The notes under the pieces: model-generated
Told to the model about the DNA's origin: nothing
Seen by the model: only the letters and a program-made list of their open reading frames with translations
Database searches by the model: none
DNA from: Paenibacillus barengoltzii NBRC 101215
Lineage (GTDB): Bacteria; Bacillota; Bacilli; Paenibacillales; Paenibacillaceae
NCBI RefSeq assembly: GCF_004000745.1
Contig: NZ_BILV01000013.1
Location: forward strand, 43,773-107,772
Direction: 5' to 3'
Length of the DNA stretch: 64,000 nucleotides
Shown here: piece after piece, positions 8,568 through 16,749 of the stretch
Layout of the letters: each line of letters opens with the position of its first letter
How positions within the stretch are numbered: position 1 is the stretch's first letter
Made by a program: the position numbers and the translations under genes

Positions 8568-9137
8568 ATGAAGTATTTTAAGAAGCTGGTGGGGTCCAGA
8601 CTGTACTTGTCCCCGGTAAATCCAGAGGATGCGGAGACGTATGCTGATTGGATCAACGATCTTACCGTTTCCGTCCGGCTAGGGACATCCCGTGACGTGA
8701 TCGGGTTGCAACGGGAGCAGAGATTTCTGGAAGACTTGGCCAAGGAAGGTCAAAATTATGCCATTGTTCGACTGGATGGAGATCAGTTGCTAGGCAATTG
8801 TTCGTTATTTGCTATCGATCATGTCCGCAGGGTGGCTGAGGCGGGGATCTTCTTGGGAGATGAGGGGCAGCGGGGGCAAGGATACGGCACCGAGGCGCTG
8901 CAACTCCTATGCGAATATGGATTTAAGATCTTGAATCTCAACAACATCATGCTGCGCGTTTTTGAGTTCAACCAACCGGCCATCCGATGCTACGAAAAAG
9001 CGGGGTTCCGCGAGTTTGGCCGCAGATCGCAAAGCTACTATGTGAACAATACTTACTTCGACGAAATCTACATGGAACTGCTGCGGGACAATTGCCAGAC
9101 GAATTTTCTGGATGCGAAGCTGCCCCGCCGCGAATAG
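8568..9137 (+). CDS. GNAT acetyltransferase, RimJ/RimL type
   Basis: A 189-residue GNAT of the subgroup that acts on proteins or small amines. N-terminal LVGSRLYLSPVNPEDAETYADWIND is the typical RimJ/L-like opening. The acetyl-CoA motif is RGQGYGTEALQLLCEYGF and the C-terminal part is NQPAIRCYEKAGFREFGRR. The start lies 7 bases after the RDD stop with GAGGGTGA as ribosome binding site, so it is likely cotranscribed. No specific substrate can be named. Confidence 0.86.
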   Translation: MKYFKKLVGSRLYLSPVNPEDAETYADWINDLTVSVRLGTSRDVIGLQREQRFLEDLAKEGQNYAIVRLDGDQLLGNCSLFAIDHVRRVAEAGIFLGDEGQRGQGYGTEALQLLCEYGFKILNLNNIMLRVFEFNQPAIRCYEKAGFREFGRRSQSYYVNNTYFDEIYMELLRDNCQTNFLDAKLPRRE

Positions 9138-9152
9138 AACATATGCTGCATG

Positions 9153-9190
9153 ACCCGGCTAAATGTATACGAGAGCCGGGTTGTATTTTA
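9153..9190 (+). terminator. ACCCGGCT/AGCCGGGT hairpin after the GNAT gene
   Basis: An 8-bp perfect stem (9153-9160 with 9174-9181), 13-base loop, then TGTATTTTA. It can act as a rho-independent terminator for the RDD-GNAT run. The same stem core recurs at 20842 and 26094 in front of other genes, so a leader role is also possible. Confidence 0.5.
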
Positions 9191-9280
9191 TGCGAAAGGG
9201 AGACGACTCAAATCATTCAGGAGCGGTTTCAGCTATAGGTAATCTGGAGTTACTCTAATATCGAGAGGAGAGGATCAAAG

Positions 9281-9925
9281 ATGAAAGCGTCCACTCTGAA
9301 GTTTCCTTCCTATTGGAAGACCGAGATTAGCGTGAAATATATCCAAGTCACGGACTCCAATCGAAAGCTGGTGGTTTTGTTTCCCGGCAAAAACTACTCT
9401 TGCGATCGCCCCACCCTGCATTATGCCGCGCTTGCAGCCCGGGAGTGCGGATATGATATTCTGGCGCTCGAGTACGGTTACCAAGCCGCTCGTAAGGAGC
9501 TTGAGTATCGGGAAATTCCGCAGGTGATTCAGGATTGTGAACAGGCGATACGGCAGGTCATTGGCAGTTATGAGGAAATCGTGTTCATCAGCAAAAGCCT
9601 GGGGACGGTGGTGGCCGGTGAAGTCCATCGCAGATTGGGAGTTAGAGCCGAGGAAATCCGGCATATTTATTTGACGCCAATTTCCGATACGCTTCCGTAT
9701 ATCCATGAAACTCAAGCGGTTGTCGTTTACGGGACGAAGGATGATGTGTTTCCTCCCGGATTGGCAAGTCGACTGAAGGCATCAGACCGACTGAAAATTG
9801 TGCCCATCCCCGGGGCTAACCATGGATTGGAAACGGGACGGGTGGAAGAGAGCTTGGACATTTTGCGAGAGCTCACCGTTATATATAAGGAAGTATTGCT
9901 TGGTGGAGTGAAGCATCAGGCGTAA
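9281..9925 (+). CDS. Small alpha/beta-hydrolase
   Basis: A 214-residue alpha/beta-hydrolase-like protein. The nucleophile elbow is SKSLGT (FISKSLGTVVAGEV, about residues 105-118), the acid is in YGTKDDVFPP, and the histidine in PGANHGLE near residue 185. N-terminal KLVVLFPGKNYSCDRP is the expected first strand and oxyanion-hole region. No signal peptide. It is preceded by GAGAGGAGAGG. Compact members like this are usually esterases or peptidase-like hydrolases; the substrate is unknown. A Nudix gene follows after 36 bases in the same direction. Confidence 0.8.
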   Translation: MKASTLKFPSYWKTEISVKYIQVTDSNRKLVVLFPGKNYSCDRPTLHYAALAARECGYDILALEYGYQAARKELEYREIPQVIQDCEQAIRQVIGSYEEIVFISKSLGTVVAGEVHRRLGVRAEEIRHIYLTPISDTLPYIHETQAVVVYGTKDDVFPPGLASRLKASDRLKIVPIPGANHGLETGRVEESLDILRELTVIYKEVLLGGVKHQA

Positions 9926-9961
9926 AACAATGGGCTGATATGAACCCACTTGGAGGACAAC

Positions 9962-10594
9962 ATGAGCGAAACCGAATTGTTTGACATCTACACGAAGGAT
10001 ATGAAAAAGCTGGGTACAGCTCCAAGACAAGAGGTTCATGCCAAAGGGCTGTGGCACCAAACCTTTCATTGCTGGATTATGAAACGGGATGCCCAGGGTG
10101 AAATTTATTTGTTATTTCAACGTCGGCATCCCAACAAAGATGTGTTCCCGTTGTTATTGGATACGTCTTGTGCAGGGCATCTCCAAGCCGGAGAAGACGT
10201 TAAGGACGGAATCCGTGAACTGAAGGAGGAGCTTGGGTTAGCGATCCCGGTTGAGGACCTGACGTATCTCGGCAAGGTAGCTCAAGAGCATTTCCCTTCA
10301 CCCGATGTGATTGACCGTGAGGTCAACCATGTCTTCATCTACGAAAATGAACAGTCCTTGCTCGATTATCATATCCAGACCGAAGAGTTGACAGGGCTGT
10401 ATTGGGTGAGCTTGCAGGCTCTACAGGAGCTGCGCTGCGGGACTCGTGATGAACTGTCGTCAGAGGGAGTTTACGTAGATGAAGACAATGGAGGACTGCG
10501 AGAAGAACAGGCCACGTGGCGGCTCGCGGATTTTACGCCCAATTCGGACGAGTATTATCAAATGTTATTTGACCGGATCACCTCCTTATTCTGA
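9962..10594 (+). CDS. Nudix hydrolase, IPP-isomerase-like (YfcD type)
   Basis: A 210-residue Nudix protein. The Nudix box is G..AGED then RELKEELGL within GHLQAGEDVKDG, and the N-terminal part (YTKDMKKLGTAPRQEVHAKG) matches the IDI/YfcD-like subgroup, including the GLWHQTFHCWI strand. ATG 9962 is preferred over TTG 9950, because the TTGGAGG there is the ribosome binding site. It likely hydrolyses a nucleoside-diphosphate-linked compound; the physiological substrate is not evident. Probably cotranscribed with the upstream hydrolase. Confidence 0.86.
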   Translation: MSETELFDIYTKDMKKLGTAPRQEVHAKGLWHQTFHCWIMKRDAQGEIYLLFQRRHPNKDVFPLLLDTSCAGHLQAGEDVKDGIRELKEELGLAIPVEDLTYLGKVAQEHFPSPDVIDREVNHVFIYENEQSLLDYHIQTEELTGLYWVSLQALQELRCGTRDELSSEGVYVDEDNGGLREEQATWRLADFTPNSDEYYQMLFDRITSLF

Positions 10595-10680
10595 ACGCGG
10601 CGGGTTTTCTGCTGGGCGCCAGCATATATAAAAGGTATAGACGTGTGCGGTATGAACGAGAAGCTAGGAGGTGACTTCAG

Positions 10681-10953
10681 CTGAACAAGGAAAAGAGCTT
10701 GTTATATGCTTTTTTGGTCGGCGTCGGTTTTAGCTTGGTTCCATTCCCGACGTCGGGCTTCTTTCTCATCCAAGTCATTTTCATTATTATTCGCAGCCTG
10801 GGCATGATTGTCACGATCTTTGCCGGGATCTTACTCTTAACGGAAATCTATACTCACCTCAAAGGCTTCTACGGAAGTTTGATCCAAAACCTGGCCATAG
10901 CAGCCGCTGTGATTCTGGCGCTCGTTCTTATTTTCTACTGGGGATTGTTCTAA
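10681..10953 (+). CDS. Small three-helix membrane protein, probable CTG start
   Basis: A 90-residue hydrophobic protein with about three transmembrane helices (LLYAFLVGVGFSLV, then FFLIQVIFIIIRSLGMIVTIFAGILLL, then LAIAAAVILALVLIFYWGLF). I do not recognise a family. A very strong TAGGAGGTGA (10665-10674) points to the CTG at 10681 as start, giving LNKEKSLLYAF; the next alternative is TTG at 10699, which is badly spaced. It lies in a same-strand run between a Nudix gene and an immunity-like protein. No function is proposed. Confidence 0.6.
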   Translation: MNKEKSLLYAFLVGVGFSLVPFPTSGFFLIQVIFIIIRSLGMIVTIFAGILLLTEIYTHLKGFYGSLIQNLAIAAAVILALVLIFYWGLF

Positions 10954-10987
10954 CTAGCTTCTTATCGGGGAAAGGGGAAAATCCACA

Positions 10988-11446
10988 TTGGAATCCAGGA
11001 AGTTTGTTGATGTGAACATCAAACGAGCCATCGCAGACCAAGCGGAGCGGACGGACCAGCGAACGCTGGCGTTATGGGCGTCGGAATGCGCGGAACGCGT
11101 ACTGCCTTGCTTCGAGGCGGCACGGCCGGAGGACCTGCGGCCGCGGCAAGCGATCGAAGCGGCACGCGCTTGGGTGCGCGGCGAAGTCAGCATGGCCGCG
11201 GCCCGCGCAGCAGCAGTTGCCGCGCATAACGCGGCGCATGATGCCGGCCATGCCTCCGCCAGCGCTGCGGCGCGAGCGGCGGGCCACGCGGCGGCTACTG
11301 CGCATGTGGCGGGGCACGCGGCGCATAGCGCCACCTACGCCGCCAAGGCGCTCGCCTATGCTGTGGACAATGCGGAAGCGGTCAAAGCAAAGACCGAGCA
11401 GGAGCGGCAGTGGCAGCTCCGCCGGTTATTGGAATTGAGCACGTAA
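10988..11446 (+). CDS. Alanine-rich 'putative immunity protein' (Imm5-like)
   Basis: A 152-residue protein with a TTG start after AAAGGGGA. Residues ~60-130 are extraordinarily rich in Ala and His, with helical repeats such as RAAAVAAHNAAHDAGH and AAATAHVAGHAAH. I associate this pattern with the 'putative immunity protein' (Imm5-like) family found in Paenibacillus and relatives. No polymorphic toxin gene is adjacent, so it would be an orphan immunity gene, or the name is only historical. It is highly GC-rich compared with its neighbours, which follows from the Ala codons. The function is unproven. Confidence 0.6.
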   Translation: MESRKFVDVNIKRAIADQAERTDQRTLALWASECAERVLPCFEAARPEDLRPRQAIEAARAWVRGEVSMAAARAAAVAAHNAAHDAGHASASAAARAAGHAAATAHVAGHAAHSATYAAKALAYAVDNAEAVKAKTEQERQWQLRRLLELST

Positions 11447-11466
11447 GCGGTGATGGAGGCGTTGAG

Positions 11467-11583
11467 TTGAAGTATTTTACTGATGGTACCGAACCCCGTA
11501 GGTTTGAGTTCCGGTTGCTGCTCGAGGCTCCGATGGAATTGCACGAGCTATCGTTGGTTGCCGGCGGTGTGAACATCGAGTAG
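11467..11583 (+). CDS. 38-residue ORF of unknown function, possibly a gene remnant
   Basis: A TTG start at 11467 lies 7 bases after GGAGG (11455-11459), and the frame reads LKYFTDGTEPRRFEFRLLLE and onward to a TAG at 11581. It begins 20 bases after the immunity-like gene, so it could be cotranscribed. It has no hydrophobic segment. The composition (charged, beta-prone) looks like the N-terminus of a larger soluble protein, so it may be a truncated gene. I recognise no family. Confidence 0.4.
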   Translation: MKYFTDGTEPRRFEFRLLLEAPMELHELSLVAGGVNIE

Positions 11584-11612
11584 TTGATTATTTGACATAA
11601 GGAGCTAAACCG

Positions 11613-12077
11613 ATGAAATCTTCATCATTAATCGTCCGTGAAGCACAGTCGGGTGACCTGGAGCCCTTGGCACGGCTGTTTGACGAGTATCGCCAATTTT
11701 ATGAACAAGCTTCAGATCTCGAAGGAGCCCGGCGTTTTCTGGCGGAAAGGGGAAGCCGGCATGAATCCGTCGTCTTTCTGGCCATCGATTCGGTCAGTGG
11801 GACCGCCGTTGGGTTTACGCAGCTGTATCCGTCCTTTTCCTCCATCTCGATGAAACGAGTATGGATTTTAAACGATTTATACGTGCGGGAGGAATATCGG
11901 AACCAGGGCGCGGCGAAGCTGCTCTTGGAAGCAGCCAAATCCCACGCTCAGCGGACGAACGCGAAAGGCTTGGAGCTGTCGACGGCGATGACGAACGTCC
12001 GGGCCCAAAGATTGTATGAAACGAGCGGGTATGAACGGGATACGGAGTTTTATCATTATTTTTTGAGCTTGATGTAA
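11613..12077 (+). CDS. GNAT family N-acetyltransferase
   Basis: A 154-residue GNAT. The acetyl-CoA motif is YRNQGAAKLLLEAAKSHAQ, in which the usual RxxGxG/A reads RNQGAA, preceded by WILNDLYVREE and followed by LELSTAMTNVRAQRLYETSGYE. The last residues YHYFLSLM are typical of the subgroup acting on small amines. AAGGAG lies 8 bases before the ATG. The response regulator starts 13 bases downstream, so partial read-through into the two-component operon is likely. Confidence 0.86.
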   Translation: MKSSSLIVREAQSGDLEPLARLFDEYRQFYEQASDLEGARRFLAERGSRHESVVFLAIDSVSGTAVGFTQLYPSFSSISMKRVWILNDLYVREEYRNQGAAKLLLEAAKSHAQRTNAKGLELSTAMTNVRAQRLYETSGYERDTEFYHYFLSLM

Positions 12078-12090
12078 AGGGAGTTATAGC

Positions 12091-12786
12091 ATGACCAAGG
12101 TGCTTGTAGTAGATGATGAAGCGAGTATTTCTGGAGCTGTGTCGTACGCGCTTCGGAGGGAAGGGTATACGGTGGAGACGGCAGCGGACGGGCAAGAAGC
12201 TTTGGACCAGGTTGAGATGTTCAAACCGGATGTGATGGTGCTTGACGTGATGATGCCAAAGCTAAGCGGATACGAGGTTTGCCGCAAGCTGGAGGGGCGG
12301 CCGTCGCGGCCAGCGATCCTGCTGCTAACCGTCAAAAACGACATCGTGGATAAAGTGCTGGGATTAGAGCTCGGAGCAGACGATTACATGACTAAGCCGT
12401 TTGATATGCGTGAGCTTGTCGCTCGGGTGAAGGCGCTGACCCGTCGCGGCCCGCGGGCGATCCAGGCCAATTCCGGCGAGGCGCAGGAACGTATACGGCT
12501 GGGGGGACTCACGATCCATCTACTCAATCGGACGGTTCATGCCGGAGACACCCTGATCGATTTAACGCCAAAGGAATTCGATATCCTGGCACTCCTCGCC
12601 GGGCATCCGGGACGGGTGTATTCGCGGGAAGCGCTCTTGGAGCAGGTGTGGGACATGGATTTCGCGGGCGGTACGCGAACGGTGGACATGCATGTGCAAC
12701 GGCTGCGTAAGAAGCTGGGCCCGTGGAACGATTGCATTCAAACCGTCTACGGTATCGGTTATAAAAGCGTGGAGCCTTCATCATGA
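12091..12786 (+). CDS. OmpR/PhoB-family response regulator
   Basis: A 231-residue regulator: receiver domain (1-~120) with the acidic pocket DDE near the N-terminus, phospho-acceptor D52 (VMVLDVMMPK) and the conserved Lys in MTKPFD; then a winged-helix domain with LTPKEFDILALLA and TVDMHVQRLRKKL. Its stop overlaps the kinase start by 4 bases (ATGA). Members bind tandem direct repeats spaced ~11 bp; such repeats lie at 14559-14580 in front of the next lipoprotein gene, a probable target. Confidence 0.93.
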   Translation: MTKVLVVDDEASISGAVSYALRREGYTVETAADGQEALDQVEMFKPDVMVLDVMMPKLSGYEVCRKLEGRPSRPAILLLTVKNDIVDKVLGLELGADDYMTKPFDMRELVARVKALTRRGPRAIQANSGEAQERIRLGGLTIHLLNRTVHAGDTLIDLTPKEFDILALLAGHPGRVYSREALLEQVWDMDFAGGTRTVDMHVQRLRKKLGPWNDCIQTVYGIGYKSVEPSS

Positions 12787-14297
12787 AACAGCGGAGTTTA
12801 CGGTTTGGCCTGAAATGGAGAGCCGCGCTGCTGCTGGCTTTCCTGCTAACTGCGGTGATTGCTGTACTTAGCCTGCTGGTATTGGCCGGGATCCGCGAGG
12901 ATCAGCGCCAGCGCTTGGAGCAAATGCTGGCTGCAGAGGCGGAAACCGCGAACCTTCGGGTCCGCCAAGAAGCGTTGACGAGCGGCTTGCCGGATCCAGA
13001 CGCGTTTATGGAGCTCAGCGGGCAAGACCTTGCCGTCAATTTAGGTGCCGAAAGCGGACTTCCGGTCACACTATATAAGCTGGACGGCTCGCTTGCCGGC
13101 ACCTCGTTGCCGTTCCAGCCCAAGGCGGACGTTCAGGACGCGCTGGCTTATACAGCCAAAGGACAGTCCGCGTATATCACGCAAGGCGATCAGCTGTTGT
13201 ATCTGGCACCGCTTTATACGATGGATCAGCAGCCGGCGGGGACGGTCCAGTTTCATGTGTCCCTTGCAGAACAGCACGCTTTTTACGAAAGAATTCAGCG
13301 TCTGTTCTGGCTGGTTGGCGCGGCCGTACTGGTTGGGGGATTTCTGCTCGGCTACCTCTATGTCTGGCGACAGGCCAATGTGATTACGCGGCTCAACCGC
13401 GCCGCCATGCGCATCGGGGAAGGGGAGTACCTTCGTGAGCCCACGGTTCGACGGAAGGATGAGCTGGGTGAATTGGCGTTGGGAATCTATGAAATGAGCG
13501 GAAAAATCGCCACAACCCATGCCCAACTAACCGATGAGAAAAGCAAACTGATCGAGGCCGTAACCCGGTTGCAGGAGCTGGAGCAGCAACAGAAGCTGTT
13601 TATCGGGAACATCAGCCATGAGCTGAAGACACCGCTGACCTCGATCCTTGCCTATACGGACCTGTTGAATATGTATCGGGATGATCCGGTGTTGCTTGAC
13701 GAGGCGTGCCGCCAGATCGGCATGGAGGCGGGGCGATTGTATGCGCTGGTTGAGAAAGCGTTGAAGCTCTCCTCCATGGACGTCTATGACTTCGAGACGA
13801 ACACGGCTTTGGTGGACCTGAAGTCCTTGCTGGAGGACGCGGCCTCACGCCTGCAGGCGAAAGCAGAGCAGCAAGGCATCCAGATCGTCACTGACCTGCA
13901 GGACGGCAAGGTATGGGCCGATGCGGATAACGTGATGCACATGGTAATGAATCTGCTAGATAACGCCGTGAAATACAATAAGCCCGGAGGAAAAGTGTTT
14001 TTGTCCAATGATGCCGTCTCGGTAGTGGATGGCAGCGACCGGATGCAAATTAAGGTGAGAGATACCGGGATCGGCATTCCACCGGAGGCGCAGGCTCGCA
14101 TCTTTGACCCGTTCTACACCGTCAGCAGCGACCGGTCCAGAGCCCATGGCGGGACAGGCTTAGGGCTATCGCTGGTGCGCAGCTTGGCGGAGAAGCAGCA
14201 TGGCTCGGTGAAGCTGGCGGCTTCCGGTCCTGAAGGGTCCACGTTTGTGATCGAGCTGCCGCTTGAACGCCCGCAACCTGCCGGAAGCGGCGGCTAA
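12783..14297 (+). CDS. Sensor histidine kinase
   Basis: A 504-residue membrane kinase. The first helix is at ~13-34, an extracytoplasmic sensor domain of ~140 residues follows, and the second helix is at ~177-197. A HAMP linker precedes the H-box GNISHELKTPLTSI with phospho-acceptor H279. The ATPase domain has the N-box (MHMVMNLLDNAVKYNK), DTGIGIP, FDPFY and GGTGLGLSL. Cognate partner of the overlapping regulator. The sensor domain has no recognisable ligand fold from sequence alone. Downstream, a terminator and a repeat element separate it from a lipoprotein and a stalk protein, so the signal is probably at the cell envelope. Confidence 0.92.
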   Translation: MKQRSLRFGLKWRAALLLAFLLTAVIAVLSLLVLAGIREDQRQRLEQMLAAEAETANLRVRQEALTSGLPDPDAFMELSGQDLAVNLGAESGLPVTLYKLDGSLAGTSLPFQPKADVQDALAYTAKGQSAYITQGDQLLYLAPLYTMDQQPAGTVQFHVSLAEQHAFYERIQRLFWLVGAAVLVGGFLLGYLYVWRQANVITRLNRAAMRIGEGEYLREPTVRRKDELGELALGIYEMSGKIATTHAQLTDEKSKLIEAVTRLQELEQQQKLFIGNISHELKTPLTSILAYTDLLNMYRDDPVLLDEACRQIGMEAGRLYALVEKALKLSSMDVYDFETNTALVDLKSLLEDAASRLQAKAEQQGIQIVTDLQDGKVWADADNVMHMVMNLLDNAVKYNKPGGKVFLSNDAVSVVDGSDRMQIKVRDTGIGIPPEAQARIFDPFYTVSSDRSRAHGGTGLGLSLVRSLAEKQHGSVKLAASGPEGSTFVIELPLERPQPAGSGG

Positions 14298-14310
14298 GCC
14301 AGCCCATTTC

Positions 14311-14343
14311 AGCCCAGACTTGAAGAAGTCGGGGCTTTTTTTG
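14311..14343 (+). terminator. Rho-independent terminator of the two-component operon
   Basis: Stem AGCCCAGACTT / AAGTCGGGGCT with one internal A-G mismatch and a short loop, followed directly by TTTTTTT. Confidence 0.85.
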
Positions 14344-14348
14344 CATTC

Positions 14349-14528
14349 AAATGCAAAAGTACATTTGATTCCCTGGATAACCGCTGGTTTCGGGCCAATG
14401 AAATGTAAAAGTACATCTGACATAGAGCAATTTTGCCGTAAAGAGGCGGTTGGGCCTTGATGAACTGCACTTTTACACCTAAATGGCCATTTTTCAGCAC
14501 TCAGCGGGAAATGAACTGTACTTTTGCA
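14349..14528. repeat. Four-copy symmetric inverted-repeat element
   Basis: Two direct copies of a 20-mer AAATGYAAAAGTACATYTGA (14349-14368 and 14401-14420, 52 bases apart) are followed by two inverted copies of a 17-base relative, TGAACTGYACTTTTRCA (14461-14477 and 14512-14528, 51 bases apart). The arrangement is symmetric about ~14440, so copy 1 can pair with copy 4 and copy 2 with copy 3. There is no ORF with coding character. I suspect a dispersed intergenic repeat or a structured RNA; no transposase or target-site duplication is seen. Confidence 0.7.
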
Positions 14529-14540
14529 GTTTCGGCCTCC

Positions 14541-14612
14541 GTTACACTTCCACTCGATGTTACAAGAACGTTACAAGTCGGATATTTTTATGTGAAAAGT
14601 CTTCCCTATACT
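14541..14612 (+). promoter_or_regulatory. Promoter with three GTTACA repeats, probable response-regulator target
   Basis: GTTACA occurs at 14541, 14559 and 14570. The last two are in tandem 11-bp units (GTTACAAGAAC, GTTACAAGTCG), the spacing used by OmpR/PhoB-family regulators. A good -10 TATACT is at 14607-14612, while the -35 position (14584-14589, ATTTTT) is poor, as expected for an activated promoter. The downstream gene is the lipoprotein at 14710. Confidence 0.58.
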
Positions 14613-14709
14613 GAAGTCAACAGGGAGAACCGAATGGGCCGCCCCGAAACAAGGGGGTTGAGCGGTAAGGTCGGCGACACCTGTGGCAAAAACGCAGGAG
14701 GTACCTGGA

Positions 14710-15930
14710 ATGAAGCACCCTATGGGCACCTTTGCCCTTCAACTTTTGGCAGCAACGCTCTTGTTGGGCACCGTAACGGCTTGCCAACCAAATGAGAAAC
14801 GTCTTACGGTCGTTGACCCTAAGACGCATCAAAACGGGCAGCAACAACCCGCCCAAACTGGGGGTAAGCCAGCGGAAGCCAAGCGGCAACTGACGGTTGT
14901 AGACGCACAGCCACAATCGCCTGGCCGGGAAGTCCGCGTCGTCAGGATGCATGCCATTGAAGATTCGAGCATCCAGTCCTGGATTTCGGAGGACGAGGTG
15001 AAGGTGGAAAAGACCCGACTGGTCAAATCCGGGACGGCGACGGAGGAACCGCAATACGCCTATGAGGTCTCGATCGTGAACCTGGTGACCGGCCAGACAC
15101 GTGAGCCTGCGGGAGAGGAGGGACAGCAGATGGACGGCTACATGCTTGTGAAGGAGTTCCCGTCTCCAGATGGACGGTACCGTTTCATTCAGAAATGGAA
15201 GAATAAGTACACGGCCGACAACTTTGTAGAGAATCGTCAAACGGGGGAAATCCTGCACATCCCGGGAGAGAACTACCTGGAACTGGGCGGGTGGCTAAAC
15301 GAGGAAACGTACATTTTAGCCGCCGGCTCGATGGAAGGCCGAGGAGAAATCCGGCAAATTTCCGCAGCAGACGGGAAGGTGACGCTGCTTATGTTAGACG
15401 ATCCCGACATCGATGTGTTTATCCATTTTGGCGTCAGTCACGGCAGGATCTACTATACCGATAATTATAACGTTTTGAAGGTATTTGATCCGGGTCAATC
15501 GAAGCCGGTCAGCTTAATCCGCGATGTCTGGGAGTTTCAAATTTCCCCGGACAGCCGCTATATCGCGGTATCTACGGTGACCCAATCGGGTGTTTTTCAG
15601 GGAAGTGAGCTGTTGATCTACGACTCCGCGGGCAGCCTTCAAGGGACACTAATTGGCAAAGGCGACGTCATCTCTTACGTAACGTGGTCTCCAGATTCCA
15701 CTAAGCTGGCCTTTGATGTGTATTCCGAGAATAAGCCGGGGATGAATGGCGTGTATATTTTTGACACCGGCTCCGGACAGGTGTCTCCGCTCGCTCCTTA
15801 TTACGCATCGGTCGATCCGCCTCCTCACGCGATCTATCCGTTAAGCTGGAGCCCATCGGGCCAACGGCTGGGCATTACGGTGGACGATCCGAAATCGCTG
15901 CTCGTCACTCAAGTGATCGATTTTAAGTAA
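14710..15930 (+). CDS. Beta-propeller (TolB/PD40-like) lipoprotein
   Basis: A 406-residue exported lipoprotein: hydrophobic signal with lipobox TVTAC (Cys about residue 25), a linker containing two LTVVD motifs, then a beta-propeller with repeated PD40-type motifs (SPDGRYRF, SPDSRYIAVST, WSPDSTKLAFDV, WSPSGQRLGITV). ATG 14710 follows AGGAGGT; an in-frame ATG at 14683 lacks a binding site. Likely anchored on the outer face of the membrane. It sits between a two-component system and a stalk-domain protein and has a putative response-regulator promoter, so it may be a target or accessory sensor of that system. Confidence 0.8.
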   Translation: MKHPMGTFALQLLAATLLLGTVTACQPNEKRLTVVDPKTHQNGQQQPAQTGGKPAEAKRQLTVVDAQPQSPGREVRVVRMHAIEDSSIQSWISEDEVKVEKTRLVKSGTATEEPQYAYEVSIVNLVTGQTREPAGEEGQQMDGYMLVKEFPSPDGRYRFIQKWKNKYTADNFVENRQTGEILHIPGENYLELGGWLNEETYILAAGSMEGRGEIRQISAADGKVTLLMLDDPDIDVFIHFGVSHGRIYYTDNYNVLKVFDPGQSKPVSLIRDVWEFQISPDSRYIAVSTVTQSGVFQGSELLIYDSAGSLQGTLIGKGDVISYVTWSPDSTKLAFDVYSENKPGMNGVYIFDTGSGQVSPLAPYYASVDPPPHAIYPLSWSPSGQRLGITVDDPKSLLVTQVIDFK

Positions 15931-15962
15931 AACAAATTCATTTAGGGAGAGGAACTAACGAC

Positions 15963-16673
15963 ATGAACAACAACATGAAAAAATCCATTTTAGCTTTCGC
16001 TGTAGTAGGCATGACCTTATCCGGAGCTGCCGGAGTTTATGCCGGGTCAAAATTGCAGAAAATCAACGCCTACCTGAACAATCAAATCGGCATCCAGGTC
16101 GATGGCAAAACCTATGCTCCAGTTGACGGGCAAGGCCGTCCTTTAGCGCCGATTACCCATAATGGCACGACGTATTTGCCAGTACGGGCTTTGGGAGACG
16201 TGCTTAAGGTCTCGGTGAACTATGATGCGAGCCAGCACCTGGTGCAGATTGGCAGCCCATCTTCGGGAACTCCGGATTCGGACACCAGCTTAACTCCTGT
16301 GAACTATACGAATGCTCAAATGGAAAAAATCAAAAAAGCGTTTGCCCAATTCGAATCCTTTGAGACGCCTTACGCGCCTCAGCAAATGGTCCAAGGGGAT
16401 ACCTTCAAAATGGTTGGCGAATCCGGTGATGGCGTAAATCTGATCTTTGATCATATGACGGTTACGATTTCCCCGCGGGACTACGCCTATGACTATGAAG
16501 GGAAAACAGTCACCTTGTCCAACGGTACGAAAGCGAAATGGTACACGCCATCCGAAACGCCGATGCTGTCCTTCCAGCTGGACGACCGGTTCGTTACACT
16601 GAGTTCGCCGGACGGGAAGTTAAGTTCGACACAACTGGAGCAGGTCGCCGTTACTGTTGCGAAGTTGAAATAA
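15963..16673 (+). CDS. Secreted copper-amine-oxidase N-terminal-like (stalk) domain protein
   Basis: A 236-residue exported protein: signal peptide (~1-25, cut near GVYAGS), then a 'stalk' domain resembling the copper amine oxidase N-terminal domain (IQVDGKTYAP..., THNGTTYLPVRALGDVLKVSVNYD), then ~130 residues of unknown fold. The stalk module is a common cell-surface domain in Paenibacillus and does not imply oxidase activity. The start follows GGGAGAGG and lies 32 bases after the lipoprotein gene, so they form one operon ending at the terminator at 16750. Confidence 0.8.
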   Translation: MNNNMKKSILAFAVVGMTLSGAAGVYAGSKLQKINAYLNNQIGIQVDGKTYAPVDGQGRPLAPITHNGTTYLPVRALGDVLKVSVNYDASQHLVQIGSPSSGTPDSDTSLTPVNYTNAQMEKIKKAFAQFESFETPYAPQQMVQGDTFKMVGESGDGVNLIFDHMTVTISPRDYAYDYEGKTVTLSNGTKAKWYTPSETPMLSFQLDDRFVTLSSPDGKLSSTQLEQVAVTVAKLK

Positions 16674-16749
16674 AGAGAGAGCAGTGAGAGAGTAGCAAAA
16701 TGAATGAATACGATATGAAAAAGGTTAACTCATAACAATCGCTAAAAGT

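Noticed and set aside
14349..14528. CRISPR-like array
   Set aside because: Only four imperfect copies in two orientations and symmetric about a centre; no constant repeat-spacer pattern and no cas genes.
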